10,963 bases of DNA from Alphaproteobacteria bacterium (GTDB lineage: Bacteria > Pseudomonadota > Alphaproteobacteria > Micropepsales > Micropepsaceae): assembly GCA_003131925.1 (NCBI GenBank), contig PKWC01000093.1, positions 526 to 11,488 on the forward strand, written 5' to 3'. The first letter of the stretch is position 1. Each line of letters starts with the position of its first letter. Below are positions 1-6,219 of the stretch, in pieces. The position numbers and the translations under genes were made by a program. The notes below the pieces were generated by a model. It worked only from the letters and a program-made list of their open reading frames with translations, had not been told where the DNA came from and searched no databases.

Positions 1-137
1 CGAAACAACTTGCTCGAAAAGAATGCCGCATACGCCGCCACGTAGGGCAGTCCGAAACCGAGCAGAACCACCACAGCAATCGGCACGAGCTTCGGGCGGA
101 AACCCACATCGTTTCCCATGTCTGCCGTAGTCGTCAT
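1..137 (-). CDS. N-terminal 45 residues of a small membrane protein (runs off the left edge)
   Basis: Reading the minus strand from the ATG at 137 gives 45 codons without a stop up to the window edge. The protein begins with a short polar stretch (MTTTADMGNDVGFRPK) and then a hydrophobic segment, about residues 17-40, that contains IAVVVLLGFGLPYVAAYAAF and should cross the inner membrane. A second in-frame ATG at 119 is an equally possible start, since neither has a strong Shine-Dalgarno. It begins only 8 bp after the stop of the AraC-type regulator on the same strand, so the two are probably co-transcribed and the regulator may control it. The fragment is too short to place in a family. Confidence 0.55.
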   Translation of the reverse strand, partial: MTTTADMGNDVGFRPKLVPIAVVVLLGFGLPYVAAYAAFFSSKLF

Positions 138-145
138 CGTCCGAT

Positions 146-859
146 CTAATCGGCTCGCCCAGCACCCGTCTTGAATGGATTTGACCTCCGCCGCCAATAA
201 GCGGGCGCCTGGCCCGTCAACGCTCTCGTGGCCCGTGACATGTGCGCCTGGTCCGCAAACCCGGTCAGGACGGCAACCGAGGCGAGGGACTCTGCGCTGC
301 CGATGATCTCGGCGAGCGCCCGCCGCGTGCGCGCTTCGGTGCGAAAGCTTGCCGGAGTGAGTCCGAACACTCTTCGGAACCCGCGTGAAACCGTCTCCGC
401 CGCCAGGCCGTAGGCAGCTGCCCACGCGCCGATAGGGAGCTGAGGATTACAGATAAGCTCTGCGGCCAGCATATCGGGCCAGTCGCCGGGCGAACGCGTT
501 GTTTTGACCAGTTGTTCGCGCAACTGAAGGTTTGCCGATATCGGATCGGTTTCTGCGGTTCTCGCGATCGCGTCCGCATTTGCCACGTGGGCGACGGTCC
601 AGGCCCGGAAACACCATCCCGTATCGACAAGGTTCAGGATCCGGGCGCCCTTGTGACTGAAACGGTCCAGATGCGCGTCCAATCGGGCATGCAGAAGAAC
701 ATCGCGTGGGCCGACGCGAAATCGCCCATGGCTCCCGCATTCCTCATAAGTACCGGCAAGAACGACGGCAGCGTAGGCTTGTTCATGGCGATGGCGCGGA
801 GCGAGGGCATTCGGGTGCCACTCTTCCCGTCCGCTCACGATTCGGGCGAATGCTTTCAT
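146..859 (-). CDS. AraC-family transcriptional regulator
   Basis: Predicted cytoplasmic DNA-binding protein of 237 residues. The N-terminal part looks like a small cupin-type sensor domain (HRHEQAYAAVVLAGTYEE near residues 23-40, with histidines typical of the fold). The C-terminal 100 residues form the double helix-turn-helix of AraC proteins: the first has WAAAYGLAAETVSRGFRRVF and the second has VAVLTGFADQAHMSRATRAL followed by TGQAPAYW, which matches the family signature GF.DQ.H.SR...G..P. The ATG at 859 is preferred; an upstream in-frame TTG at 868 would add three residues. It sits about 80 bp downstream of purH and directly before a membrane-protein gene, which may be its target. The effector is unknown. 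Confidence 0.9.
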   Translation of the reverse strand: MKAFARIVSGREEWHPNALAPRHRHEQAYAAVVLAGTYEECGSHGRFRVGPRDVLLHARLDAHLDRFSHKGARILNLVDTGWCFRAWTVAHVANADAIARTAETDPISANLQLREQLVKTTRSPGDWPDMLAAELICNPQLPIGAWAAAYGLAAETVSRGFRRVFGLTPASFRTEARTRRALAEIIGSAESLASVAVLTGFADQAHMSRATRALTGQAPAYWRRRSNPFKTGAGRAD

Positions 860-937
860 GGGTCCCAAGTATGTGCCCCTGCAGCACCTGTGACCAAGAC
901 GTGACCGGAATGACGTTCGCCGCCCGCGGGCCGGGCG

Positions 938-2536
938 TCAGTGACGGAAGTGCCGCATTCCGGTGAAGGCCATCGTCATGCCCGCCTCATCTGCGGCCTT
1001 GATCACGGCCTCGTCCCGGATCGATCCGCCCGGCTGAATGACCGCCGTCGCGCCCGCTTCGGCGACCGCCAGGAGACCGTCGGGGAAGGGAAAATAGGCG
1101 TCCGACGCCGCGGCGGAGCCCTTCGTTCGCGATTCCGGGAGGTGCGCCGCTTCGGCAGCCTCGCGCGCCTTCATCGCAGCCATGCGGGCCGAGTCGACGC
1201 GGCTCATCTGGCCTGCGCCGATGCCCACCGTCTGCAAAACCCTCGCGTAGACAATCGCATTGGACTTCACATGCTTGCAGACGGTGAAGGCGAACAGCAT
1301 GTCGGCAAGTTCACGGGCCGTCGGCTGGCGGCGGGTTACGAAATTCAGGTCCGCCCCCGTGACATGTGCCGTGTCGCGCGATTGCACCAGAAACCCTCCC
1401 GCGACGCTCTTGAATGCCAGCCCGTCGGCGCGCGGATCGGGGAGACCTCCCGCAAGCAGCAGCCGAAGGTTCTTTTTCGTCAACAGGATGGTGCGGGCGC
1501 CCTCATCGGCATCCGGCGCGATGATCACTTCCGTAAACAGCTTCGCGACTTCTTCGGCCGTCGCCGCTTCGAGCTTGCGGTTGAACGCGATGATACCGCC
1601 AAAGGCGCTGACCGGATCGCCGGCGAGCGCGTTCGCATAAGCCTCGCGCTGCGTGGATGCCAGAGCCACGCCGCACGGATTGGCATGCTTGACGATGACG
1701 CAGGCGGCATGGGCGCGCGGATCGAATTCGGCAACGAGCTCATAAGCCGCGTCGGTGTCGTTGATATTGTTGTACGAAAGCTCCTTCCCCTGGAGTTGTT
1801 GCGCCGTGGCGACGCCGAAACGATGCTCTTCGTCCGCATAAAAAGCGGCTTGCTGGTGCGGATTTTCGCCGTAACGCAGGGATTGTCTCAGCCAGCCCGC
1901 GAAAGCGCGACGGCGCGGCGGGGACCTGTCGCCGGATTTCGCGGCTTCGCTCTCCAGCCAGTTCGAGACCTCGGCATCGTAGGCGGCGGTTCGCGCATAG
2001 GCGATCTGGGCAAGCCTGCGGCGGAGGGTAGGGCCGGTCGAGCCATCCCGACTGTCCATTTCGGCAAGGACCGTGGCGAAGTCCTCCGAATCGACAACGA
2101 CCGTGACCCATCCATGGTTCTTCGCCGCAGCGCGGATCATCGCCGGCCCGCCGATATCGATGTTCGCGATCGTCTCTTCGAAGCCCGCTTTCCTCGCGAC
2201 GGTTGCTTCGAACGGGTAGAGATTGCAGACGAGCAGATCGATGCCGTCGATTCCATGCACCCCCATCGCCTCGATATGTTCCGGTCTGTCGCGCAGGGCA
2301 AGCAGTGCTCCGTGAATGCGCGGATGCAGCGTCTTGACGCGGCCATCCATGATTTCGGGAAAACGCGTGACCTCCGCCACTTCTGTGACCGTGAGTCCTG
2401 CGTCGCGCAATGCCGTCGCCGTCCCGCCTGTGGAGATGAGCGCGACCTGGTGGCGTGCCAGCCCGTTCGCGAACTCGACAAGCCCTGTCTTGTCGGACAC
2501 CGAAAGAAGCGCGCGGCGGATGGGGCGAAGCGGCAT
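938..2536 (-). CDS. purH: bifunctional AICAR transformylase / IMP cyclohydrolase
   Basis: PurH carries out the last two steps of de novo purine synthesis in the cytoplasm: formylation of AICAR with 10-formyl-tetrahydrofolate, then ring closure to IMP. The 532-residue length is normal. The N-terminal cyclohydrolase (MGS-like) domain shows SVSDKTGL at 12-19, STGGTA at 35-40, DGRVKTLHPRIHG at 64-76 and NIDIGGPAMIRAAAKN at 125-140. The transformylase half has RYGENPHQ at 221-228, LSYNNINDTDAAYE near 253-266 and IVKHANPCG at 281-289, where K283 and H284 match the catalytic Lys-His pair. The C-terminus ends GMRHFRH, as usual in the family. All key residues are present. The gene follows the DUF2905 gene by 9 bp, and its ribosome binding site overlaps the end of that gene. 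Confidence 0.98.
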   Translation of the reverse strand: MPLRPIRRALLSVSDKTGLVEFANGLARHQVALISTGGTATALRDAGLTVTEVAEVTRFPEIMDGRVKTLHPRIHGALLALRDRPEHIEAMGVHGIDGIDLLVCNLYPFEATVARKAGFEETIANIDIGGPAMIRAAAKNHGWVTVVVDSEDFATVLAEMDSRDGSTGPTLRRRLAQIAYARTAAYDAEVSNWLESEAAKSGDRSPPRRRAFAGWLRQSLRYGENPHQQAAFYADEEHRFGVATAQQLQGKELSYNNINDTDAAYELVAEFDPRAHAACVIVKHANPCGVALASTQREAYANALAGDPVSAFGGIIAFNRKLEAATAEEVAKLFTEVIIAPDADEGARTILLTKKNLRLLLAGGLPDPRADGLAFKSVAGGFLVQSRDTAHVTGADLNFVTRRQPTARELADMLFAFTVCKHVKSNAIVYARVLQTVGIGAGQMSRVDSARMAAMKAREAAEAAHLPESRTKGSAAASDAYFPFPDGLLAVAEAGATAVIQPGGSIRDEAVIKAADEAGMTMAFTGMRHFRH

Positions 2537-2545
2537 GAGCGGCTC

Positions 2546-2752
2546 TTACTTCCTGAATATCCAAAAGAGAAGCGAAAGGAGGAAGCTTATGACGAGGCAG
2601 GTCGCGAGCGGAATGGTGAGATGCATGCCGGGACGGTCGAGGTTGATGTCGCCCGGCAACCGCCCGAGACCGAGCCGGCTGAGCCACGGCCAGAACACGC
2701 CTGCCGCCACAAGCGCCGCGCCGATGACGATCAATGTTTTTCGCGGATCCAT
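2546..2752 (-). CDS. DUF2905 family small inner-membrane protein
   Basis: A 68-residue protein with two hydrophobic segments (about residues 5-22, containing TLIVIGAALVAAGVFWPWL, and about 46-66, containing IPLATCLVISFLLSLLFWIF) around a conserved central stretch LGLGRLPGDINLDRPG. That LGRLPGDI motif and the two-helix layout are the mark of the DUF2905 family, whose function is unknown. The ATG at 2752 gives the family's usual length; the reading frame stays open to 2860 but the extra residues look unlike the family. A possible AGGTG lies about 15 bases upstream. It is the first gene of a short minus-strand operon with purH. Confidence 0.85.
   Translation of the reverse strand: MDPRKTLIVIGAALVAAGVFWPWLSRLGLGRLPGDINLDRPGMHLTIPLATCLVISFLLSLLFWIFRK
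2549..2554 (-). promoter_or_regulatory. purH ribosome binding site overlapping the DUF2905 stop
   Basis: On the minus strand AGGAAG immediately precedes, and is joined to, the TAA stop of the DUF2905 gene, 12 bases before the purH ATG. The purH start signal is therefore inside the upstream coding sequence, which suggests translational coupling of the two genes. Confidence 0.6.
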
Positions 2753-3280
2753 CGGGTGCCATTCACACCTGAACGGAGTGGCCGCGCAAATGCGCCGGAA
2801 GGAGGGTTGCCCGTCGAAGCCACGCACACGAGTGCCGCGAACGTAGCTCGTGCTGCGCAATAGCCCGCAAACAATTCAGTTCCAGTTAAGCCAGTCGCGC
2901 CCGCCCTCGCAATCCTCGCGCCGAAGGCATACAGTAGGGTCTGTTTGATTGGGGGAGTTGGCCCCGCAATATGCGCAGTTGTTTGCAATCTTGGTCCCGC
3001 TTGCATTCGTGGCGACAGGTGCTCAAGCCGCTGTAGCGATCTCCTCTCAACCGACAAAGAACATGGACTGTTCCGGGCGGGCAATGTCACGGTGACGATT
3101 GGTTCCGGCGCCCCGCGGGCACGTGATATCGACGTAGAGGCCGATATTGCGTGGAACCGGAATACAATTCGCGGTGTGCTGCTATTGACAGAGCTGCATG
3201 GTAGTTGCCCACACAGACGGGCCGGCAAATTGCGTGGCCGACCAGGCGCTGCGCGGCAGTCAAACCGCTGAAGGGGTACG
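2753..3280. other. 528-bp gap between divergent genes, less GC-rich
   Basis: This stretch separates the minus-strand DUF2905-purH operon from the plus-strand SET-domain gene and should hold both promoters. No convincing -35/-10 pair was found for either direction. A perfect TTGACA on the plus strand at 3185-3190 has no -10 box at the right distance. AAGGGG near 3269-3274 is a good Shine-Dalgarno for the gene at 3281. Apart from the possible exoprotein relic at 3041-3169 nothing coding is convincing. Confidence 0.5.
3041..3169 (+). pseudogene. possible relic of a filamentous-haemagglutinin-type repeat
   Basis: An open stretch with no good start codon or ribosome binding site reads, at 3068-3157, LFRAGNVTVTIGSG and then DIDVEADIAWN. 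The pattern 'aGNVTV.t..G....DI.V...I.W' resembles the repeat unit of FHA-like two-partner-secretion exoproteins, where the next strand is usually N-T-L-T-L. Here the text after AWNRNT no longer fits, and nothing exoprotein-like precedes or follows. If real, it is a single decayed repeat left from a deleted large gene. This rests on remembered family patterns and is uncertain; chance resemblance is possible. Confidence 0.27.
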
Positions 3281-4276
3281 ATGGCCTATACATGGGGTGA
3301 AATGATCGCGGAGTTTCGCGCGCTCGGGGGTACAGCCGACAATATCGTGCAGGCAAACGGTTCCCTCGGTCGCGGAATTTTTCGGATCGACCGGGACAAG
3401 CCGACCCGGCTGCACGTTCCGGCGAACCTCCTGATTCCGACGGGAGACATTGAGTTTGTGGACGGCCGGATCGAGATAAAGGATTCTGTCGAGATCGGGC
3501 AACGAGAGCGGGAGTTCTTCGAAAAATACCAGAATGCGTTTTCATGGGGCATCGCGCGGCCAGAATGCGCCGCACACGTTGAGGGGATGAATAATTTGCC
3601 GCCCGACGTGGCGTCGGCACTGTCTGTTCCATCCGGGTTGGGAGGGCAAATCGAAGAAGGCGAAGACGTGGTGGGTCAGTGGTTCCTGCAGAGCAGACGA
3701 ATCAGCCGAAGCGACAAAATGTTCATCATGCCCGTGATGGACCTGGTAAATCACGGGATCGGCGTACCGGGGTATAATGTCAAGGATGGAGTCTCCATCG
3801 GGGGACAGTTTTCCGATGAAGTTCTCGTGCACTATTGCTTGGGATATCCCTTCGGGATTTTTCTGGGCTTTGGTTTCGCGAGTCCGGAACGCGGGTGTTT
3901 CAGTCTCCCGGCAATGCGGGAGGGTTCCCGCAACCTGATCATCCAGCGGAATTTCAATTTCAAATCCAAGCGCAGCTCTTTTTCCGTTCCTGATTTCAAG
4001 ATACAGGACGACAAAGTCATACTGTCATGCCTGATGATCGGAAACATGAAACCTCCCAGACTCTCCAAGGGCATATTCGTGAGCATCATGAAAGAAGCGG
4101 GAAAGCCGAACTCCGAAGAGGAATTCGACACGCTTCTTCGTGAGAATCGCATGAAATTTCTTAATCTGCTCGAATTCGTGGAATCGATGCAGGGAGAACT
4201 GGGTCAGACCCTCAGGACAATGATCCGCTTTCAGTTTGCGGCGATGTCGCATTGCATGGGGATGCGCGAGCTGTAG
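3281..4276 (+). CDS. SET-domain protein of the SETD3/Rubisco-LSMT type
   Basis: Probably a cytoplasmic protein-lysine (or histidine) methyltransferase using S-adenosylmethionine; the target is unknown. The 331-residue protein starts at an ATG with AAGGGG about 6 bases upstream. Visible SET features are GSLGRGIFRI at 27-36 (the GRG.F start of the fold), QSRRIS at 137-142 (matching the conserved 'SR' of LSMT-type enzymes), MPVMDLVNHG at 150-159 (the D..NH motif that helps form the SAM site) and FLGFGFASPE at 194-203 (equivalent to the '..YGF' segment). The last 100 residues are mainly helical, like the substrate-binding lobe of LSMT. Codons are visibly richer in A/T than in the flanking genes, which hints at acquisition by transfer. 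It stands alone, with no same-strand neighbour for 168 bp. A SET-like protein without enzyme activity is also possible. Confidence 0.68.
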   Translation: MAYTWGEMIAEFRALGGTADNIVQANGSLGRGIFRIDRDKPTRLHVPANLLIPTGDIEFVDGRIEIKDSVEIGQREREFFEKYQNAFSWGIARPECAAHVEGMNNLPPDVASALSVPSGLGGQIEEGEDVVGQWFLQSRRISRSDKMFIMPVMDLVNHGIGVPGYNVKDGVSIGGQFSDEVLVHYCLGYPFGIFLGFGFASPERGCFSLPAMREGSRNLIIQRNFNFKSKRSSFSVPDFKIQDDKVILSCLMIGNMKPPRLSKGIFVSIMKEAGKPNSEEEFDTLLRENRMKFLNLLEFVESMQGELGQTLRTMIRFQFAAMSHCMGMREL

Positions 4277-4325
4277 CGCACATCGCGCGGGTCCGAGAAC
4301 AGACGGGGCGGAAGCCGTCCGGGGG

Positions 4326-4355
4326 TTGATCCCAAAACGGCCGGACATGTATTCT
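4326..4355 (+). promoter_or_regulatory. candidate sigma-70 promoter for POTRA-A
   Basis: TTGATC at 4326-4331 and TATTCT at 4350-4355 are 18 bases apart, each matching 4 of 6 consensus bases. The -10 box is about 90 bases before the ATG at 4445. A perfect 6-bp hairpin (AAGTCG, loop CAC, CGACTT, 4368-4382) would lie in the leader. Confidence 0.35.
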
Positions 4356-4444
4356 GGCCGCAACCAAAAGTCGCACCGACTTGCGGATGCCCCGGAGAAA
4401 GCATGATCTGGTCCAACCGGTGCTCATCCGGGGAATGCCGGTTT

Positions 4445-4984
4445 ATGAAAAGCGCGGCACGAATGGGCCTGTTGGCGGCCGCGCTGACCGGTGGTGCCGC
4501 CATGGCGGCCGGCGTTGCCAGCGCGCCATCATACACACTGAACGGCTACAGCTTCGGCGGCATGCCGGGCGTGAATACCCTCGAGCTGGAGGCCAAACTC
4601 AAGCAAAAGGAAGGCGCGCGCATCACACGGGCGGACGTTGCCGCCGACCAGGCCATTCTCGCAAAGGAGCTGCAGGCGCGGCATATCAAGGGGCAGCTGT
4701 TCGCCAGCATTGCCGAAAGACACGGCCGCGTCTGGGTCATTTTCGACCTGCAGGAGCCCGACCGGCCGACGGCGAGATTTGAAAAGTTGGCCCGCCGCCT
4801 CGAATCGCAAAATTTTGCGGGTGCATCTCGTATTTCCGCCAGCGCTCTGGCTGCCGCCACTGGCCTGAAACAAGGCGACCCGCTCTCGCCAGAAAAAATA
4901 AATGCGGCACGGCAGGCGATTGTGGCCGCGTACGCGAAGACCATGTCGGGCAACGTGGTATCCATTAAGGGCAACGCAAGCTAG
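4445..4984 (+). CDS. secreted POTRA-like protein A, probably frameshifted at its 3' end
   Basis: The 179-residue product begins with a signal peptide (MKSAARMGLLAAALTGGAAM, cleavage likely near residues 22-27) and should be periplasmic. A first POTRA-like unit (about 29-104) ends in RVWVIFDLQ, and a second (about 112-173) has SQNFAGASRISASALAAATG and an A/K-rich helix. It aligns with POTRA-B (8219-9034): SY.L.G(Y/F)S..G, then IT.A...AD...L...L.ARH, then R(V/I)WVI(F/W)D(L/I)Q. POTRA domains guide substrates in BamA and TpsB outer-membrane pores, but no beta-barrel follows here. The ATG at 4445 is preferred over 4403 because it opens the signal peptide and has GGGGAA about 10 bases upstream. 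It stops where POTRA-B continues with its last strands; matching codons appear downstream in another frame. The POTRA call is from pattern and may be another beta-alpha-beta fold. Confidence 0.62.
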   Translation: MKSAARMGLLAAALTGGAAMAAGVASAPSYTLNGYSFGGMPGVNTLELEAKLKQKEGARITRADVAADQAILAKELQARHIKGQLFASIAERHGRVWVIFDLQEPDRPTARFEKLARRLESQNFAGASRISASALAAATGLKQGDPLSPEKINAARQAIVAAYAKTMSGNVVSIKGNAS

Positions 4985-4997
4985 GGCCGCCGGCGAA

Positions 4998-5033
4998 ACA
5001 ACGCCGACCTGGATCATCGGCGAGCCGAAGTGA
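4998..5033 (+). pseudogene. out-of-frame C-terminal tail of POTRA-A
   Basis: In the +1 frame relative to POTRA-A these bases read TTPTWIIGEPK and a TGA stop at 5031-5033. POTRA-B ends SFEWQITEPPAK and a stop. The shared W..I.EP.K ending suggests that POTRA-A originally ended at 5033 and that a small indel upstream of the TAG at 4982 moved the frame. Confidence 0.42.
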
Positions 5034-5108
5034 ACTCCGGGCCAACCTCAACACGCGCCTCGCGAACATTCCTTATGGTTAAAAAACTTTTTCGGCTTGC
5101 GCTACCAT

Positions 5109-5136
5109 TTGAGCTTGTTTAACTTGCGTTTATGGT
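5109..5136 (+). promoter_or_regulatory. candidate promoter for the 173-residue secreted protein
   Basis: TTGAGC at 5109-5114 and TATGGT at 5131-5136 are 16 bases apart (4 of 6 consensus bases each). Just upstream, an A-tract and T-tract at 5081-5092 could act as an UP element. The leader to the ATG at 5221 would be about 80 bases. Confidence 0.33.
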
Positions 5137-5220
5137 CCGCTAAGGGGGCGTGCAGTGGGGCCGTTCGGCTGACACCGATTTATCGCCATGCCCGGCTCTT
5201 AAAATCAAGGGAAGATCTCA

Positions 5221-5742
5221 ATGAACAACATCATCAAAATCCTACTCGGTGGTGCGGCGCTCTCCGCGCTGGCAACCGCCCCTGCCATCGCTGGGGACGC
5301 TCCGCATTTCAGCATTACGGCGCTGCATGCTGGCAACGCGGTCTTCAAGTCCAAGCTCCAAGTCCCTGGGCGCAAAAACGTGACCTATACGGTCGCCGTT
5401 TCCACCTACGTTCCGGCGTCGGACCTCGGCACCGCGGTGCACTTGCTCGGCACGTACTACAAGTTTAACAGCAACAGCTCGCTGTGCACCACTCCGAAGA
5501 TGAAGATCAAGGTTCCGAAGAAGAGCACATACGCGAAGCTCGGCCATGCGACCGAGACATATTCCGAGGGCTGCGCCTCGGGCCCGACCAAGTTCTATGG
5601 CGACACCTACGACCTCAAAAAAGCGAAAGGCGAAGGCAAGGTCGACAGCTTCGTTTCCGTCCTGACAGCCAAGTTCAAGAACTCCAGAGGAAAGTACAAC
5701 GGCACGCTGAACCTGGACGTCAAGGTCAGCATCGGTGCGTAA
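5221..5742 (+). CDS. secreted protein of unknown function, lysine- and tyrosine-rich
   Basis: A 173-residue protein with a clear signal peptide (MNNIIKILLGGAALSALATA, cleavage likely after AIA at residue 24), so it should be periplasmic or extracellular. AAGGGAAGA ends about 7-8 bases before the ATG. The mature part looks beta-rich, with alternating hydrophobic and polar residues (NVTYTVAVSTYV at 53-64, LNLDVKVSIGA at the end), basic patches (KMKIKVPKK at 93-101, KKAKGEGK at 133-140), nine tyrosines and two cysteines (C89, C118) that could form a disulfide. No known family is recognised. It has its own likely promoter and a strong terminator, so it seems to be a single-gene unit inserted between POTRA-A and the first sulfotransferase. 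A role as partner or substrate of the neighbours is only a guess. Confidence 0.75.
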   Translation: MNNIIKILLGGAALSALATAPAIAGDAPHFSITALHAGNAVFKSKLQVPGRKNVTYTVAVSTYVPASDLGTAVHLLGTYYKFNSNSSLCTTPKMKIKVPKKSTYAKLGHATETYSEGCASGPTKFYGDTYDLKKAKGEGKVDSFVSVLTAKFKNSRGKYNGTLNLDVKVSIGA

Positions 5743-5770
5743 TTCGCGACCGATTTTCTAACCAGTACGG

Positions 5771-5802
5771 TGCCGGCGGCCTCAGGCCGCCGGCATTTTT
5801 TT
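5771..5802 (+). terminator. strong rho-independent terminator
   Basis: A perfect 11-bp GC-rich stem (5771-5781 with 5785-5795), a 3-base TCA loop and a run of seven T (5796-5802). It begins 28 bp after the stop of the secreted-protein gene and should end its transcript, so the sulfotransferase downstream needs its own promoter. Confidence 0.93.
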
Positions 5803-5865
5803 GCCGTGTCGAAGTCTCGCCTAACGACCGGTTCAAGGGCGCGGACGATGCCACTGATTCGAATT

Positions 5866-6031
5866 TGCCTCCGGCGGGCAGAGGCTGCGCCTCTTCACAC
5901 CGCCGGGGCCGGCGGCCCCAGACCCCGATCCACTGCTTGGCTACCCGGGGAGAGACAGCGTCGCAATGACGGTCCAGGGGCGGCACGCCCCTGGTGGAAT
6001 CCAGAGGCAAAGCCTCTGCCCGCCGGAAGCA
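5866..6031. repeat. 166-bp inverted-repeat element of nested hairpins
   Basis: The 29-bp ends (5866-5894 and 6003-6031) are inverted copies that match at 26 of 29 positions. Four smaller hairpins are nested within: AGAGGC/GCCTCT at 5880-5894, GGGGCC/GGCCCC at 5905-5919, a 9-bp stem CCAGGGGCG/CGCCCCTGG at 5974-5994, and AGAGGC/GCCTCT at 6003-6017, each with a 3-base loop. No coding content is seen. This looks like a MITE or a dispersed palindromic intergenic element. A 17-bp piece of its outer arm recurs at 9072-9088. No target-site duplication could be assigned. Confidence 0.72.
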
Positions 6032-6204
6032 AAACACGCGGGCGCCCGGCCGGTGATTGACGCCCGGCCTTGCCAAGCCCGACTATTCTCAGCAATACGA
6101 TGCGCGCAGGCGCGGACCTTACCGGCATGCGGCACGGTGTGGCGGTAACTGGAAAACCGGCTTCGGTGTTCGCTGGCGCGGATACCCCCCCAAGCCCATC
6201 CGAT

Positions 6205-6209
6205 GGGAG
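6205..6209 (+). promoter_or_regulatory. ribosome binding site that sets the GTG start of sulfotransferase 1
   Basis: GGGAG lies 10 bases before the GTG at 6220, the same layout as in front of the GTG of copy 2. It partly overlaps a small hairpin (CCCA at 6195-6198 with TGGG at 6204-6207). It decides against the earlier ATG at 6070. Confidence 0.6.
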
Positions 6210-6219
6210 ACGCAGAGAC

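Larger units (their letters stand above)
5803..6219. other. 417-bp gap carrying an inverted-repeat element
   Basis: Between the terminator and sulfotransferase 1 lies the 166-bp element at 5866-6031 and then about 190 bp without recognisable genes. The sulfotransferase frame is open back to 6070, but the extra residues do not match copy 2. TTGACG at 6057-6062 and TATTCT at 6084-6089 are 21 bases apart, too far for a standard promoter. A 9-bp direct repeat CGCCCGGCC occurs at 6042-6050 and 6061-6069. Confidence 0.6.

Noticed and set aside
921..937. GC-rich hairpin (CGCCCG/CGGGCG) after purH as a terminator
   Set aside because: It is a 6-bp stem with no T-run in the direction of transcription; GC-rich DNA forms such stems by chance.
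941..2863. Very long open frame (640 codons) on the plus strand opposite purH
   Set aside because: It is antisense to a fully conserved purH, with Arg-rich content and no family motif; such frames arise in GC-rich genes.
3185..3213. Perfect TTGACA as promoter of the SET-domain gene
   Set aside because: No -10-like hexamer occurs 15-19 bases downstream.
4368..4382. Hairpin AAGTCG/CGACTT as a terminator of the SET-domain gene
   Set aside because: No T-run follows on the plus strand and it lies after the candidate promoter of POTRA-A, so a leader hairpin is as likely.
5866..6031. CRISPR array or structured RNA gene
   Set aside because: The repeats are inverted and nested, not regularly spaced direct repeats, and no known RNA family layout fits.
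6057..6089. TTGACG and TATTCT as the promoter of sulfotransferase 1
   Set aside because: The 21-base spacing is too long for a usual sigma-70 promoter.
6070..6219. ATG at 6070 as the start of sulfotransferase 1
   Set aside because: The 50 extra residues have no counterpart in copy 2 and no Shine-Dalgarno; the GTG at 6220 has GGGAG at the same spacing as copy 2.
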